Origin: Algoriphagus sp. Y33
GTDB taxonomy: Bacteria > Bacteroidota > Bacteroidia > Cytophagales > Cyclobacteriaceae
Reading direction: 5' to 3'
Length of the DNA: 64,000 nucleotides
NCBI RefSeq assembly: GCF_014838715.1
Contig: NZ_CP061947.1
Span: 2,356,001 to 2,420,000, forward strand
The position numbers and the translations under genes were made by a program. This document shows, in pieces, positions 54,329 to 63,002 of this stretch. Under the pieces are notes generated by a model that was not told where the DNA came from, searched no databases, and saw nothing but the letters and a program-made list of their open reading frames with translations. Numbering within the stretch: position 1 is the first letter of the stretch; each line of letters opens with the position of its first letter.

Positions 54329-54505
54329 ATGAGCAAATTTAGTGAAGTAAGCGAACTGGTGAATTCTCTTAAAGACGATTTTGAGAAGTTCTATGAAAAG
54401 GGAAATCAAGCTGCCGGTACACGAGTAAGAAAAGGAATGCAGGACTTGAAGAACATGGCCCAAGACATCCGTAAAGAAGTTCAGGACATGAAGAATGCAG
54501 GTTGA
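54329..54505 (+). CDS. Hc1-like (histone H1-like) small DNA-binding protein
   Basis: A 58-residue protein starting MSKFSEVSELVNSLKDDFEK. It is helical and charged, with the conserved GNQAAGTRVRKGMQDL core and a Lys-rich helix IRKEVQDMKN. This pattern (NxAAGTRxRK) marks the small Hc1/histone H1-like family of Bacteroidota, related to chlamydial Hc1, thought to bind and compact DNA. It lies 99 bp after the oxoamine synthase gene and is followed directly by a strong terminator. It is too short for common gene-length cut-offs. Confidence 0.85.
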   Translation: MSKFSEVSELVNSLKDDFEKFYEKGNQAAGTRVRKGMQDLKNMAQDIRKEVQDMKNAG

Positions 54506-54516
54506 TTCCAACAAAT

Positions 54517-54548
54517 AAAAAAAGGTGACAGTTTTGTCACCTTTTTTT
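54517..54548. terminator. Bidirectional terminator after the Hc1-like gene
   Basis: ggtgaca at 54524-54530 pairs with tgtcacc at 54535-54541; the stem is extended by an A7 run on the left and a T7 run on the right. It lies between the converging Hc1-like and M1 peptidase genes. Confidence 0.88.
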
Positions 54549-54573
54549 ATGCGTAAAATTGAATAGGTGAAGC

Positions 54574-56421
54574 TTAATACTCCACCTTATTATTATCCTC
54601 ATTGATATCCGCTAGTCTTTTGCTGGGATCAATCTCAATAGATTTAATAGTCTCCATTTTTTTGTTGATTGTAATTGTCTTGGTCAGATTAGTCCAAGGC
54701 CAATCTTCCGAAATAATCCTCGTCGCAGCACTGGCTTCAGGAGATTTTTCTCCTCTCATGATTTCCAAAGGTAAGTAGACCATCTCTGAACTACCGTCTG
54801 TATAGGTAATCACCACATCTATAGGCATAGGCATAAGTCCTATCCGCTCCAACGTAATGTCTGTTTGCTCACCCTGTGCGGTCACCTTCTTGATACCGTA
54901 ATCAATGGTTTTGGTCGTGTACACAAAGTATTCCTTGTACCAATCCAACTCCAACCCACTTTCCTTTTCCATTACACGGACAAAATCATTTACATTGGGA
55001 TGCTTAAAACCCCAGGTATTAAAGTAGCTCAACATTCCTTTGTCTCTGACTTCATCACCGATGATGTAACCCAGTTGAGCTAAAAAAACAGCGCCTTTGG
55101 CGTAGGCAGCAGTACTGTAGGCCGCATTGGTATGGTAGTGATCAGCATGTGTGCTCATGGGTTCTTCCTTCCCTGAGCTCACCAATCTATAATACCCCAT
55201 ATACGAACCTCTTAGAGGTGCTTCACTCGGCCTAAAGATAGCTGACATAGCAAGAGATGTGGCATAACTTGTGAATCCTTCATCCATCCAAGGATAAAGC
55301 GCTTCGTTAGTCGCCAATACTCCCTGAAACCAGCTATGGGCCAATTCATGCACCATTACTCCTACCAGACTATTAAGGTTGCGGCCGCCGGTCACAAGTG
55401 TGGACATAGGATACTCCATTCCACCATCTCCACCCTGGATTACAGAGAACTGCTTGTATGGGTATTGCCCAAAATGTTCAGACATATATTCTATAGCCTT
55501 GGGAGTATATTCTTTCAGTTTCTCCCAGTTTGCCGTGACATCATTGGTGGGAATATACAGGTGATGGACAGTAATACCATTGGTCATTTCTACCTTATCG
55601 TGACGGTATTTGGGATCAGCAGCCCACATAAAATCATGAACTTTAGGTGCCTTGAAATGCCAAGTCAGCTTATCGCCTTTGGTTTGTGGAACTTTTGTTC
55701 CTTCATCCTCATACCCATGACCTATTTCATTTGGATTCTGTAAATATCCGGTTCCACCCAGCATATACGTTTTGTCGATAGTGATTTTCACATCAAAATC
55801 ACCCCAAATGCCATAAAATTCACGTCCGATATAAGGATTTGCATGCCAGCCCTGCTCGTCATATTCAGACATCTTGGGATACCATTGAGACATGGAAAAC
55901 CTCACACCTTCCTCACTGTCTCTTCCCGATCTCCGAATCTGCAAAGGAACTTGTCCGCTAAAATCCATTTCAAATTTGACATCAGAGTTGGGTAGAATAG
56001 GTTCTCTAAGCTCCACTTCCAAAATAGTCCCCACTTCTTTATATTCAACAGCTTTTCCGTTCATCGTTAAGCTATTTACCCTTAAATAACCTATTTCATC
56101 AGGTTTTAATTTACTGATGCGATCACCAACTCTGCGATCCGGATCGGCAATGTTCCTGGATCTTTCATCCATCATACTGCCTGGTTGAAATGCATTGTAG
56201 TACAGATGATAGAATACACGGTGTAAAGTATCCGGTGAATTATTGGTATAAACCAGTACCTGAGTCCCTTTATACTGATTTGTATTAACGTCCATCTCGA
56301 CGTCCATCTGATAGTCAGCAGCCTGCTGGAATCTTCCCGTTTGGGCAAAGGTTCCGCTGCTAAGTACCATTAAAAGAAAAAGCCCGTAAATAGGCTTAAC
56401 CAAATTAATCTGCATAGTCAT
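54574..56421 (-). CDS. M1-family zinc metallopeptidase (secreted aminopeptidase-like)
   Basis: A roughly 616-residue exported peptidase. The signal peptide spans MTMQINLVKPIYGLFLLMVL with cleavage near TFAQ. An N-terminal beta-sandwich (about 30-260) leads into a catalytic domain with the substrate motif GGMEYP near 325, zinc site HELAH (His358, Glu359, His362) and the third ligand Glu381 in WMDEGFTSY. Members remove N-terminal residues from peptides. The exact start is uncertain (Met at 56421 or 56415; a longer in-frame start at 56460 spoils the signal peptide). Confidence 0.92.
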   Translation of the reverse strand: MTMQINLVKPIYGLFLLMVLSSGTFAQTGRFQQAADYQMDVEMDVNTNQYKGTQVLVYTNNSPDTLHRVFYHLYYNAFQPGSMMDERSRNIADPDRRVGDRISKLKPDEIGYLRVNSLTMNGKAVEYKEVGTILEVELREPILPNSDVKFEMDFSGQVPLQIRRSGRDSEEGVRFSMSQWYPKMSEYDEQGWHANPYIGREFYGIWGDFDVKITIDKTYMLGGTGYLQNPNEIGHGYEDEGTKVPQTKGDKLTWHFKAPKVHDFMWAADPKYRHDKVEMTNGITVHHLYIPTNDVTANWEKLKEYTPKAIEYMSEHFGQYPYKQFSVIQGGDGGMEYPMSTLVTGGRNLNSLVGVMVHELAHSWFQGVLATNEALYPWMDEGFTSYATSLAMSAIFRPSEAPLRGSYMGYYRLVSSGKEEPMSTHADHYHTNAAYSTAAYAKGAVFLAQLGYIIGDEVRDKGMLSYFNTWGFKHPNVNDFVRVMEKESGLELDWYKEYFVYTTKTIDYGIKKVTAQGEQTDITLERIGLMPMPIDVVITYTDGSSEMVYLPLEIMRGEKSPEASAATRIISEDWPWTNLTKTITINKKMETIKSIEIDPSKRLADINEDNNKVEY

Positions 56422-56470
56422 GAAATTTTTACAAAGAAACCCAATTACAAAAGCCTTCACAAACCACCCG

Positions 56471-56506
56471 TAAAAAACAATGGCACCAAGACTAATCCAG
56501 GTGCCA
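56471..56506 (-). terminator. Terminator of the nucleotide-sugar operon
   Basis: atggcacc at 56479-56486 pairs perfectly with ggtgccat at 56499-56506. On the minus strand the stem is followed by tgtttttt. It lies 26 bp beyond the rfbB stop codon. Confidence 0.8.
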
Positions 56507-56531
56507 TCATTTGTAATTAAATGTAATTAAT

Positions 56532-57584
56532 TTAATTGTTGTAGTGTTTGGCATAATATTCCTGATAAGCTCCCGAAGTCACATGATCCAACCAATCTTG
56601 GTTATCAAGATACCAATCTATTGTAAGCTCAATTCCTTCTTCAAACTGTAAACTAGGCTCCCACCCCAATTCTTCATGAATCTTCGTAGCATCAATTGCA
56701 TAGCGCAAATCATGCCCCGCACGATCTTTTACATAAGTGATCAATTTCTCTGAAGTTCCTGCCTCTCTGCCAAGCTTCTCATCCATTTTGGCACAAAGTA
56801 GCTTTACGATATCAATATTTTTCCACTCATTGAAACCACCAATATTGTAGGTCTCTCCTTCTTTTCCTTTATGGAAAACTGTATCAATTGCTCTTGCATG
56901 ATCTTTTACAAAAAGCCAGTCCCTAACATTCTCACCCTTTCCATATACGGGCAGTGGTTTGTTGTTTTTGATATTGTGAATACAAAGCGGAATCAATTTC
57001 TCGGGAAAATGATTCGGCCCATAATTATTTGAACAGTTAGATATCACCGTTTTCATTTTATATGTATTGGCATAAGCCCTGACAAAATGATCGGATGAAG
57101 CCTTTGAGGCAGAATATGGTGACTGCGGATCGTATGGGGTAGTTTCCAAAAAGAATCCACCGTCATGCAGTGACCCATACACTTCATCTGTGGACACGTG
57201 GTAGAACAAATGGTCAGTAAGGTTTTCTTTCCAAAATTCCTTCGCAGCATTCAGCAAATTCACCGTTCCAAACACATTTGTTTTCACAAATGCCAAGGGG
57301 TCTGTGATGGATCTGTCCACATGAGATTCAGCCGCCAGATGAATTACATCAGTAATGTTATGTTTTTCAAGTATTGCTGTTAGTGCAGCTGCATCCTGAA
57401 TATCTGCTTTTTCAAAGATGTAATTTGAAGCCCCTTCTACAGCTTTCAGATTCTCAAGATTCCCTGCATAAGTCAATGCGTCCAGATTGACAATCATATA
57501 ATCCGGATACTTCTCGACGAATAGTTGTACAACGTGGCTGCCGATAAATCCGGCTCCACCTGTGATCAAAATTGATTTGCCCAT
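56532..57584 (-). CDS. rfbB: dTDP-glucose 4,6-dehydratase
   Basis: A 350-residue short-chain dehydrogenase-type enzyme making dTDP-4-keto-6-deoxyglucose, the precursor of dTDP-L-rhamnose and other deoxysugars of surface polysaccharides. Rossmann motif ILITGGAGFIGSHV, the RmlB hallmark NLDALTYAGNLENL, HLAAESHVDRSI, FYHVSTDEVYGSL, and the catalytic YSASKASSDHF are present. It starts 1 bp after the UDP-glucuronate epimerase gene, forming an operon. Confidence 0.94.
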   Translation of the reverse strand: MGKSILITGGAGFIGSHVVQLFVEKYPDYMIVNLDALTYAGNLENLKAVEGASNYIFEKADIQDAAALTAILEKHNITDVIHLAAESHVDRSITDPLAFVKTNVFGTVNLLNAAKEFWKENLTDHLFYHVSTDEVYGSLHDGGFFLETTPYDPQSPYSASKASSDHFVRAYANTYKMKTVISNCSNNYGPNHFPEKLIPLCIHNIKNNKPLPVYGKGENVRDWLFVKDHARAIDTVFHKGKEGETYNIGGFNEWKNIDIVKLLCAKMDEKLGREAGTSEKLITYVKDRAGHDLRYAIDATKIHEELGWEPSLQFEEGIELTIDWYLDNQDWLDHVTSGAYQEYYAKHYNN

Positions 57585-57585
57585 C

Positions 57586-58638
57586 TTATTTTTTGTAGTA
57601 GTCTAAATACCAATCGGTGAAAGATTTTACACCTTGATCAATGGGTGTGTCCGGCTTATAGCCTGTATCCCTAACCAAATCCGAAACATCAGCATGCGAA
57701 GCAGGCACATCGCCCGGCTGCATAGGGAGCATATTCATTTTCGCTTCCTTACCCAATCCCTTTTCTACCGCATGGATATAATCCATCAACAAAACCGGAG
57801 CAGAATTTCCGATATTATACACTTTATAAGGTGCCTTAGAACTTCCGGGATCAGGGTTTTGGCCGTCAAACTCAGCATTTGGGGTAGCCGGCCTATCTGC
57901 AACTTTAATCACACCTTTTACGATGTCATCTATGTAAGTAAAGTCCCGCTTCATATTGCCATAGTTGAATACCTGGATTGGTTCATCTTTCAATATGGCT
58001 TCAGTAAACAGAAACAATGCCATATCCGGTCTTCCCCAAGGGCCATAGACCGTGAAAAACCTTAATCCGGTTGTGGGAATGTTAAAAAGATGGCTGTAGG
58101 TATGAGCCATTAATTCATTCGATTTCTTGGAGGCTGCATACAAACTAATGGGGTGATCTACCGAGTCGGAGGTGGAAAAAGGCATTTTTTCATTCGATCC
58201 ATAGACAGAGCTGGAAGAAGCGTATACCAGATGCTTGACCGGATGAAAGCGGCAGCATTCCAATATATTCAAGAAAGCCACGATATTGCTCTCAATGTAC
58301 ACTTCCGGATTTGTCAATGAATAGCGTACACCCGCCTGTGCAGCCAGATGAATTACCACATCAAATTTCTCTTGGGCAAAAAGTTGCTCAAGGGGTGCTT
58401 TGACGGATAGATCTAACTGAATAAATCTATAGCCCCGGATATTGTCCGACTGGACTACTTCACCTTTCTTGACCAAACTTCGTCTAATTCCCATACTGTC
58501 CAAGCGGGCATATTTCAGATTGATATCGTAGTAGTCATTGACTATATCCAACCCAACTACTTCATCTCCCCTCTTCAAAAGTTGCTTTGCAACGTGAAAT
58601 CCTATAAATCCGGCAGTTCCGGTGACCAGGTACTTCAT
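57586..58638 (-). CDS. UDP-glucuronate 4-epimerase-like enzyme
   Basis: A 350-residue NAD-dependent epimerase. [19 protein letters not shown] binds [21 protein letters not shown] is the segment typical of UDP-glucuronate 4-epimerases (UDP-GlcA to UDP-GalA). [19 protein letters not shown] (catalytic Tyr/Lys) and the C-terminal [19 protein letters not shown] complete the match. It is co-transcribed with rfbB (1 bp gap) and lies near a GT4 glycosyltransferase, suggesting supply of charged sugars for exopolysaccharide or lipopolysaccharide. Confidence 0.9.
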   Translation of the reverse strand: MKYLVTGTAGFIGFHVAKQLLKRGDEVVGLDIVNDYYDINLKYARLDSMGIRRSLVKKGEVVQSDNIRGYRFIQLDLSVKAPLEQLFAQEKFDVVIHLAAQAGVRYSLTNPEVYIESNIVAFLNILECCRFHPVKHLVYASSSSVYGSNEKMPFSTSDSVDHPISLYAASKKSNELMAHTYSHLFNIPTTGLRFFTVYGPWGRPDMALFLFTEAILKDEPIQVFNYGNMKRDFTYIDDIVKGVIKVADRPATPNAEFDGQNPDPGSSKAPYKVYNIGNSAPVLLMDYIHAVEKGLGKEAKMNMLPMQPGDVPASHADVSDLVRDTGYKPDTPIDQGVKSFTDWYLDYYKK

Positions 58639-58768
58639 CTGTTTATAGTTTGTTTTTTAATGGTCAGATGGAATCTCGCCAGATGAATAATCATCCCCTC
58701 ATGTGTCGTTTGCATCATGCTCGATTTCATAGATAAAAATTCAAATTTTATTAAGTGCTAAATATACG

Positions 58769-59935
58769 CTATTTAGCTTTATCTGCACTGTTTAAAGCAG
58801 TTTGGTATTGAGCAAAAATTTCATTCTGAACCTTAGTACGCTCGTAATTCCCGCAAACTTCCAGAAATAGATTATCAGCCAATTCAGCCATTTTATCACG
58901 CTTCACATAGGCAAATTCTAAAGCTTCTTTCAATATTTCCACATTTTTGACGGGAAAAATCAGGCCTGTTTTCTGCTGTGTAATCACATCCGTATTGCCA
59001 ATGATATCAGAGCAAATTACAGGCAGTTCCATAGCTCCTGCTTCTAAAAGAACATTAGGAAATCCCTCTCGATGAGAAGGGTGGACAAGTACATCAGCCA
59101 ATGCAAGGTAATGGGCAACATGATCCGACCAATCTATCTGAACAATTCTAGGGTGATCGGTTATGATTTTTATGGTTTCCGGATTAAGCGGGTTTAGGTC
59201 CTGCTCAAAGCTGCCTAGAAGTACCAGCTTGGATTTGCTTACGATCTTCGAACTTAGGAAAGCATCTACCAATTCCTGGATCCCTTTGTCCTTAACCAAT
59301 CTCCCAACCGAAAGTATAATAAAATCATCCTCTCCCGGTAGAATCCGCATTGTAGCAGCTACCAGATGATTTTCTTTCAGAACGCCCCGGTTGAAATTAT
59401 CCAGATTCACTCCATTGGAAGACCCTTTGCCAATTACGGTCAATTTCTCCTTAGGACAGAGGTTATTCTCTATTACAAAATTCTTCAGCCCATTGGAATT
59501 GGGCCAGACATGGGTGGCATTGGAATAAGTTAATCTTTCTATTTTCTCCAGCAGTCCTCTTTTGCCTCCTTCTGCAGCCATGTAGGGAATACCCGCAAGT
59601 GTGTGGATTCTCACCTGCACTCCAGCCAACTTTGCGGCAATCATCCCCAAGAGACCGGCTTTCGGGGTATGTGTATGCACGATATCAGGTTGCTCTTTTT
59701 TGATCAACTGATACAGTTGCCACAGACATTTCAAGTCTTGGAAAGGAGTGATTTTACGGGTAAATGGAATAATCTCATGCCTAGCTCCTTCAGCCTTGAT
59801 TACTTGAGGAAGCTCTCTACCATCGGCACTTACCATCAATACATCCCAACCCTGCTCCCTTATAAACTTCATTTGCCCGGCAAGTAATAACTTGAGGGAT
59901 ATCGGAACAGTGGTGATTCGAATAAGTTTCGGCAT
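58769..59935 (-). CDS. GT4-family glycosyltransferase
   Basis: A 388-residue GT-B enzyme. N-terminal acceptor domain with PDIVHTHTPKAGLLGMIAAKLAGV, and donor domain with FIILSVGRLVKDKGIQELVDAF and the GT4 motif HREGFPNVLLEAGAMELPVICSD, where the spaced Glu residues bind the nucleotide sugar. The N-terminus (about 130 residues) resembles the GT4 enzymes of capsule and lipooligosaccharide clusters (WbpH/PglA-type). It lies 130 bp upstream of the epimerase/rfbB pair on the same strand. Sugar specificity is unknown. Confidence 0.92.
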   Translation of the reverse strand: MPKLIRITTVPISLKLLLAGQMKFIREQGWDVLMVSADGRELPQVIKAEGARHEIIPFTRKITPFQDLKCLWQLYQLIKKEQPDIVHTHTPKAGLLGMIAAKLAGVQVRIHTLAGIPYMAAEGGKRGLLEKIERLTYSNATHVWPNSNGLKNFVIENNLCPKEKLTVIGKGSSNGVNLDNFNRGVLKENHLVAATMRILPGEDDFIILSVGRLVKDKGIQELVDAFLSSKIVSKSKLVLLGSFEQDLNPLNPETIKIITDHPRIVQIDWSDHVAHYLALADVLVHPSHREGFPNVLLEAGAMELPVICSDIIGNTDVITQQKTGLIFPVKNVEILKEALEFAYVKRDKMAELADNLFLEVCGNYERTKVQNEIFAQYQTALNSADKAK

Positions 59936-59959
59936 TAAAACGGGATTCTTTTAGGGGCG

Positions 59960-59967
59960 CAAAGGTA
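59960..59967 (-). promoter_or_regulatory. Possible -7 element of the glycosyltransferase gene
   Basis: On the minus strand TACCTTTG, an exact TAnnTTTG element, 25 bp upstream of the start codon. The -33 box is weak. Confidence 0.35.
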
Positions 59968-60024
59968 AGGCTTTTGAGTATTTTATCCCTGATAAAATGC
60001 AAATGCTATTCCAAAAAGGCCTTT

Positions 60025-60969
60025 TTATAGAATTTCAATTGTGCGAATTTCAACTTTGATTTTCTGGTCAGACCCAACATTTTTTACTTCTTTCGAGAAA
60101 ATTGGCCAACCCCAACCATGAATCACGGAGACATTTTCTACTGTATTTGAAAGTTTGCCAACCTCAGCCATAAATCCATCCAACTCTACCTCAGTAGCAT
60201 TTGGCATCATAGTCTTCAAAACCAATCTGGTTTCGGAAGCTAATTGTTCCGGGTTCGCTTCCGAAAATGACACTATTTTATAATCATTGTCCTCGGGAAA
60301 AATCTCCTCCAATAAAATGTACACTTGCGTTTCCAACCTGTCCTTTCCCAGCACATTTGGTGAATTTATTATCCCAGACAATTCTTCTCCAAGTTTATAT
60401 TCACCACCATGAAAATTCAGGAATTGCAATACATCTTTGATACTTTGTGTTTCGATTGAATTCTTACTTCGATAACTTATAAAAGTCTGATCTACCATTT
60501 GGTTGATCTGAGGGATGTCACCAAAAGCCGATTTGAGCGTGTCGCCAGCTTTTCTATAAAACTCACTTATTTCCTCCCAATTAATCACTTCTTGAAAAGA
60601 ACCATATTCATCAGTTCTAAATTTCACCTCTGAACCCTCCGAAATTGTGAGCATCTTTTCTACATAGGGTTGATATAGTGTATCTCTTTCACCTAGGTCA
60701 AAGACAAAATCTCTATAAGTCCAAGACACATCGTATTTCGTGGCTGTACTATCCAAAATTTCCATATCCACCACATATGCTATCTTATTCCATTTGCTGG
60801 TGTCATTTTCAATAATTTCAAATGACTCATATGTAATTTGGTAGGAGGTGATTTCCTTATTCTCCCAATAAGCAATTGTCCGCACAGTGGAATCTTCCAT
60901 GTTAATCTGGGAATATGTAAACTGAGAAACGATCAACAGATTTACCAGAAGAATTAATTTTCTTTTCAT
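60025..60969 (-). CDS. Hypothetical secreted protein
   Basis: A 314-residue protein with a signal peptide (MKRKLILLVNLLIVSQFTYSQ) and no lipobox. The mature part is acidic, with repeated short beta stretches such as YQITYESFEII and YDVSWTYRDFVFDLG and an alpha-helical middle (EISEFYRKAGDTLKSAF). I do not recognise a family. It ends 89 bp before the glycosyltransferase start region on the same strand, and TATCCTTG at 60988-60995 on the minus strand is a possible, imperfect -7 element. Confidence 0.7.
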   Translation of the reverse strand: MKRKLILLVNLLIVSQFTYSQINMEDSTVRTIAYWENKEITSYQITYESFEIIENDTSKWNKIAYVVDMEILDSTATKYDVSWTYRDFVFDLGERDTLYQPYVEKMLTISEGSEVKFRTDEYGSFQEVINWEEISEFYRKAGDTLKSAFGDIPQINQMVDQTFISYRSKNSIETQSIKDVLQFLNFHGGEYKLGEELSGIINSPNVLGKDRLETQVYILLEEIFPEDNDYKIVSFSEANPEQLASETRLVLKTMMPNATEVELDGFMAEVGKLSNTVENVSVIHGWGWPIFSKEVKNVGSDQKIKVEIRTIEIL

Positions 60970-61181
60970 AACCATTCAATAAAGGTGCAAGGATAGTCAA
61001 TTTTTTAATCCCAACTACGCTCTGGCCAATCAATGATTATCCGCAGTCTTACTTCTCCTTAATTCCTTTGTTTGAAAGGTTTGAGCACTGTTACACTAAT
61101 ACTGTAAGGCAAAATATACCGAAGTGACCTTATCTCGGCATCAGGTAAATTCCTTTTTAGTTTTACTCCATAATGGTATAA

Positions 61182-61592
61182 GAGCCGATAATAATACAAG
61201 GAATATTTCCAACATGGGCAAGATTTCCTGCAATCGTATTGGTAACTACCGTTGTATGGGTATTGGCCACTTTTATAACCAAACCGGAGGATAAAGCTGT
61301 CTTGAACAGTTTTTATAAGAAGACCAGACCCGGTGGACCTGGATGGAAAAAGGTATTGGATGAGGCAAAAGAAGAAGGCATTGATATAGAAAAGAGCAAC
61401 GAAAAATGGTCTGTACCTTCAGGCATTATAGCTATGATTTTAGGATGCATCCTAGTTTATAGCTGTATGTTTGCAACGGGAAATTGGATTTATGGAAACT
61501 ATCCTTTAGCAATTGGCCTTACAGTCACGGTAGTAGGTTCAGGATTTCTTTTAGCCAAAGTTTGGAATACTATGAAAGATGATTTATTGTGA
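61182..61592 (+). pseudogene. 5'-truncated sodium:solute symporter remnant
   Basis: About 137 codons are open from just after a stop codon at 61179 and read EPIIIQGIFPTWARFPAIVL, then VTTVVWVLATFITKPED and KKTRPGGPGWKKVLDEAKEEG, ending in two membrane helices. This is the C-terminal end of long Bacteroidota SSS-family symporters, whose WARFPAIV-helix and FYKKTRPGGPGWK stretch are recognisable. The ten or more upstream helices are missing and the only in-frame starts are weak (TTG 61239). It is best seen as a gene fragment left by deletion, although expression of a small two- or three-helix protein cannot be excluded. Confidence 0.7.
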
Positions 61593-61919
61593 GTAATTAG
61601 ATTACAGTTTGGCTTATCCGTGCGTCAGATAACCTGAAGATAATAGCCTTAGACTAAGATTCTGCCAGTAAAGAAACTAAAGCAATATAGGATTTGGCAA
61701 TCCCGATAGCGGGACATCAAGGCTACTTCGGATTGCCTCGCCGTGGCGGGTCACCCGTCATCCCCGTCTGGCAGGCAGGGGGTATTTCAGCAAGCAAACC
61801 AAAGAAAGCAATGCCACTGGCACCATTGCGGATAATCATATAAAATTTTTTGAATCCACACAAAAACATCCTATTTGTTTACCTTTAAGTAACGAATACA
61901 ATCAATAATTATATTTTCT
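61593..61919. repeat. Spacer with repeat fragments before proC
   Basis: A 327-bp space without a gene. It holds tcccgatagcggga (short hairpin, 61701-61714), cgccgtggcggg at about 61740, and gtctggcaggcaggggg at about 61767, which resembles half of the 34-bp palindrome at 20357. TACCTTTA at 61880-61887 is a near-consensus -7 element for proC, 33 bp upstream of its start. Confidence 0.5.
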
Positions 61920-62720
61920 ATGATTTCGAAAGTAAATATAGCCATCATTGGCTGTGGCAATCTGGGAGCGTCTATCGCAAATGGTCTACTAAGAAGGGAG
62001 GATTTTGCCCCGAAGAATCTTACGCTTACCAAAAGACACGTAGATAGTCTCGGTGATTTTGCTGCACTTGGTGTAAATGTTCAAACTGATAATAGCTCTG
62101 CAGCCGCAAACGCCGACATCATAATCCTTGGTGTAAAACCCTACAACATCGCTCCCATTCTCAACGAAATCAAACCTTCTCTTGATCCCAAAAAACAACT
62201 TATCATTTCGCTGGCCACCGGAATCACCCTTGCTGAAATGTATCAAGTAATCGAGCATCAATCTGTGGCTTTCCGGGCTATGCCAAATATTGCTGCGGAT
62301 ATCCAGGAATCAGTTACCTGCATCTGTGCAGAGAATGCAAGTCCTGAGCAAATAAAACTTGTATCAGAATTATTTGATGCAATTGGGTTCACTATTCCAA
62401 TTGACGAAAGTCTAATGGAAGCGGCAACGGTCCTGGGTGCTTGTGGGATTGCCTATGTACTGAGGTTTATGCGGGCAATGATTCAGGGAGGGATACAAAT
62501 CGGTTTTGATTCGGTGACGGCAAGCAAGATCGTAAATCAAACCGTAAAAGGAGCAGCTGAACTGATGATTCAAAAAAACATGCATCCGGAAGCAGCGATA
62601 GATAAAGTAACTACTCCGAAGGGTTGTACCATAGTAGGGTTGAATGAAATGGAACACCAGGGCTTCAGTTCGGCAATGGTTAGAGGAGTCATTGCCAGTT
62701 ATGAAAAAATAGCGAAATAG
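61920..62720 (+). CDS. proC: Pyrroline-5-carboxylate reductase
   Basis: A 266-residue cytoplasmic enzyme reducing 1-pyrroline-5-carboxylate to L-proline with NAD(P)H. The N-terminal Rossmann motif IAIIGCGNLGASIANGLL, ADIIILGVKP, FRAMPNIAA, and the C-terminal family signature around residues 220-245 (MHPEAAIDKVTTPKGCTIVGL) are present. Length is standard. It stands alone, downstream of the symporter remnant. Confidence 0.95.
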   Translation: MISKVNIAIIGCGNLGASIANGLLRREDFAPKNLTLTKRHVDSLGDFAALGVNVQTDNSSAAANADIIILGVKPYNIAPILNEIKPSLDPKKQLIISLATGITLAEMYQVIEHQSVAFRAMPNIAADIQESVTCICAENASPEQIKLVSELFDAIGFTIPIDESLMEAATVLGACGIAYVLRFMRAMIQGGIQIGFDSVTASKIVNQTVKGAAELMIQKNMHPEAAIDKVTTPKGCTIVGLNEMEHQGFSSAMVRGVIASYEKIAK

Positions 62721-62810
62721 TTGATTTTTTAATGAATTATTAATTTTCAAGGAATATTAAATCTAAATCAGGAAAAATTAATATTTAATTCGATAAGAAT
62801 AACTATAGGA

Positions 62811-62843
62811 TTGTTTTTCTTTTGAATCTTTTCAGTAGATTTG
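62811..62843 (+). promoter_or_regulatory. Consensus promoter in the proC downstream spacer
   Basis: TTG at 62811-62813 and TAGATTTG at 62836-62843 (exact TAnnTTTG), spaced 22 bp. It points into a 140-bp stretch with no coding sequence that ends in a terminator, suggesting a small RNA gene. Confidence 0.5.
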
Positions 62844-62848
62844 TCTCG

Positions 62849-62981
62849 GGTGATAAACAACTTTTGCTATTCCTTTTTCAATGACACGATTTTTAAAGGA
62901 AGGACTGTTTGGTACTTTTTCTTCCTTCCTTTTATAATATCTATCAAAAAAAGCCTTCTGAAAAATCAGAAGGCTTTTTTT
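62849..62981 (+). ncRNA. Candidate small RNA
   Basis: Starting a few bases after a consensus promoter and ending at a strong terminator, this ~130-nt stretch has no reasonable reading frame. It contains an internal stem, aaaggaagga at 62895-62904 with tccttccttt at 62923-62932, followed by the terminator stem at 62952-62975. I do not recognise an RNA family. The internal stem could instead terminate proC. Confidence 0.4.
62946..62981. terminator. Bidirectional terminator
   Basis: agccttctga at 62952-62961 pairs perfectly with tcagaaggct at 62966-62975 around AAAA; A7 on the left and T7 on the right. It can end the candidate small RNA on the plus strand and the thioredoxin-like gene on the minus strand (22 bp after its stop). 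Confidence 0.9.
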
Positions 62982-63002
62982 GGATTTACTAACTGAGAAA
63001 AA

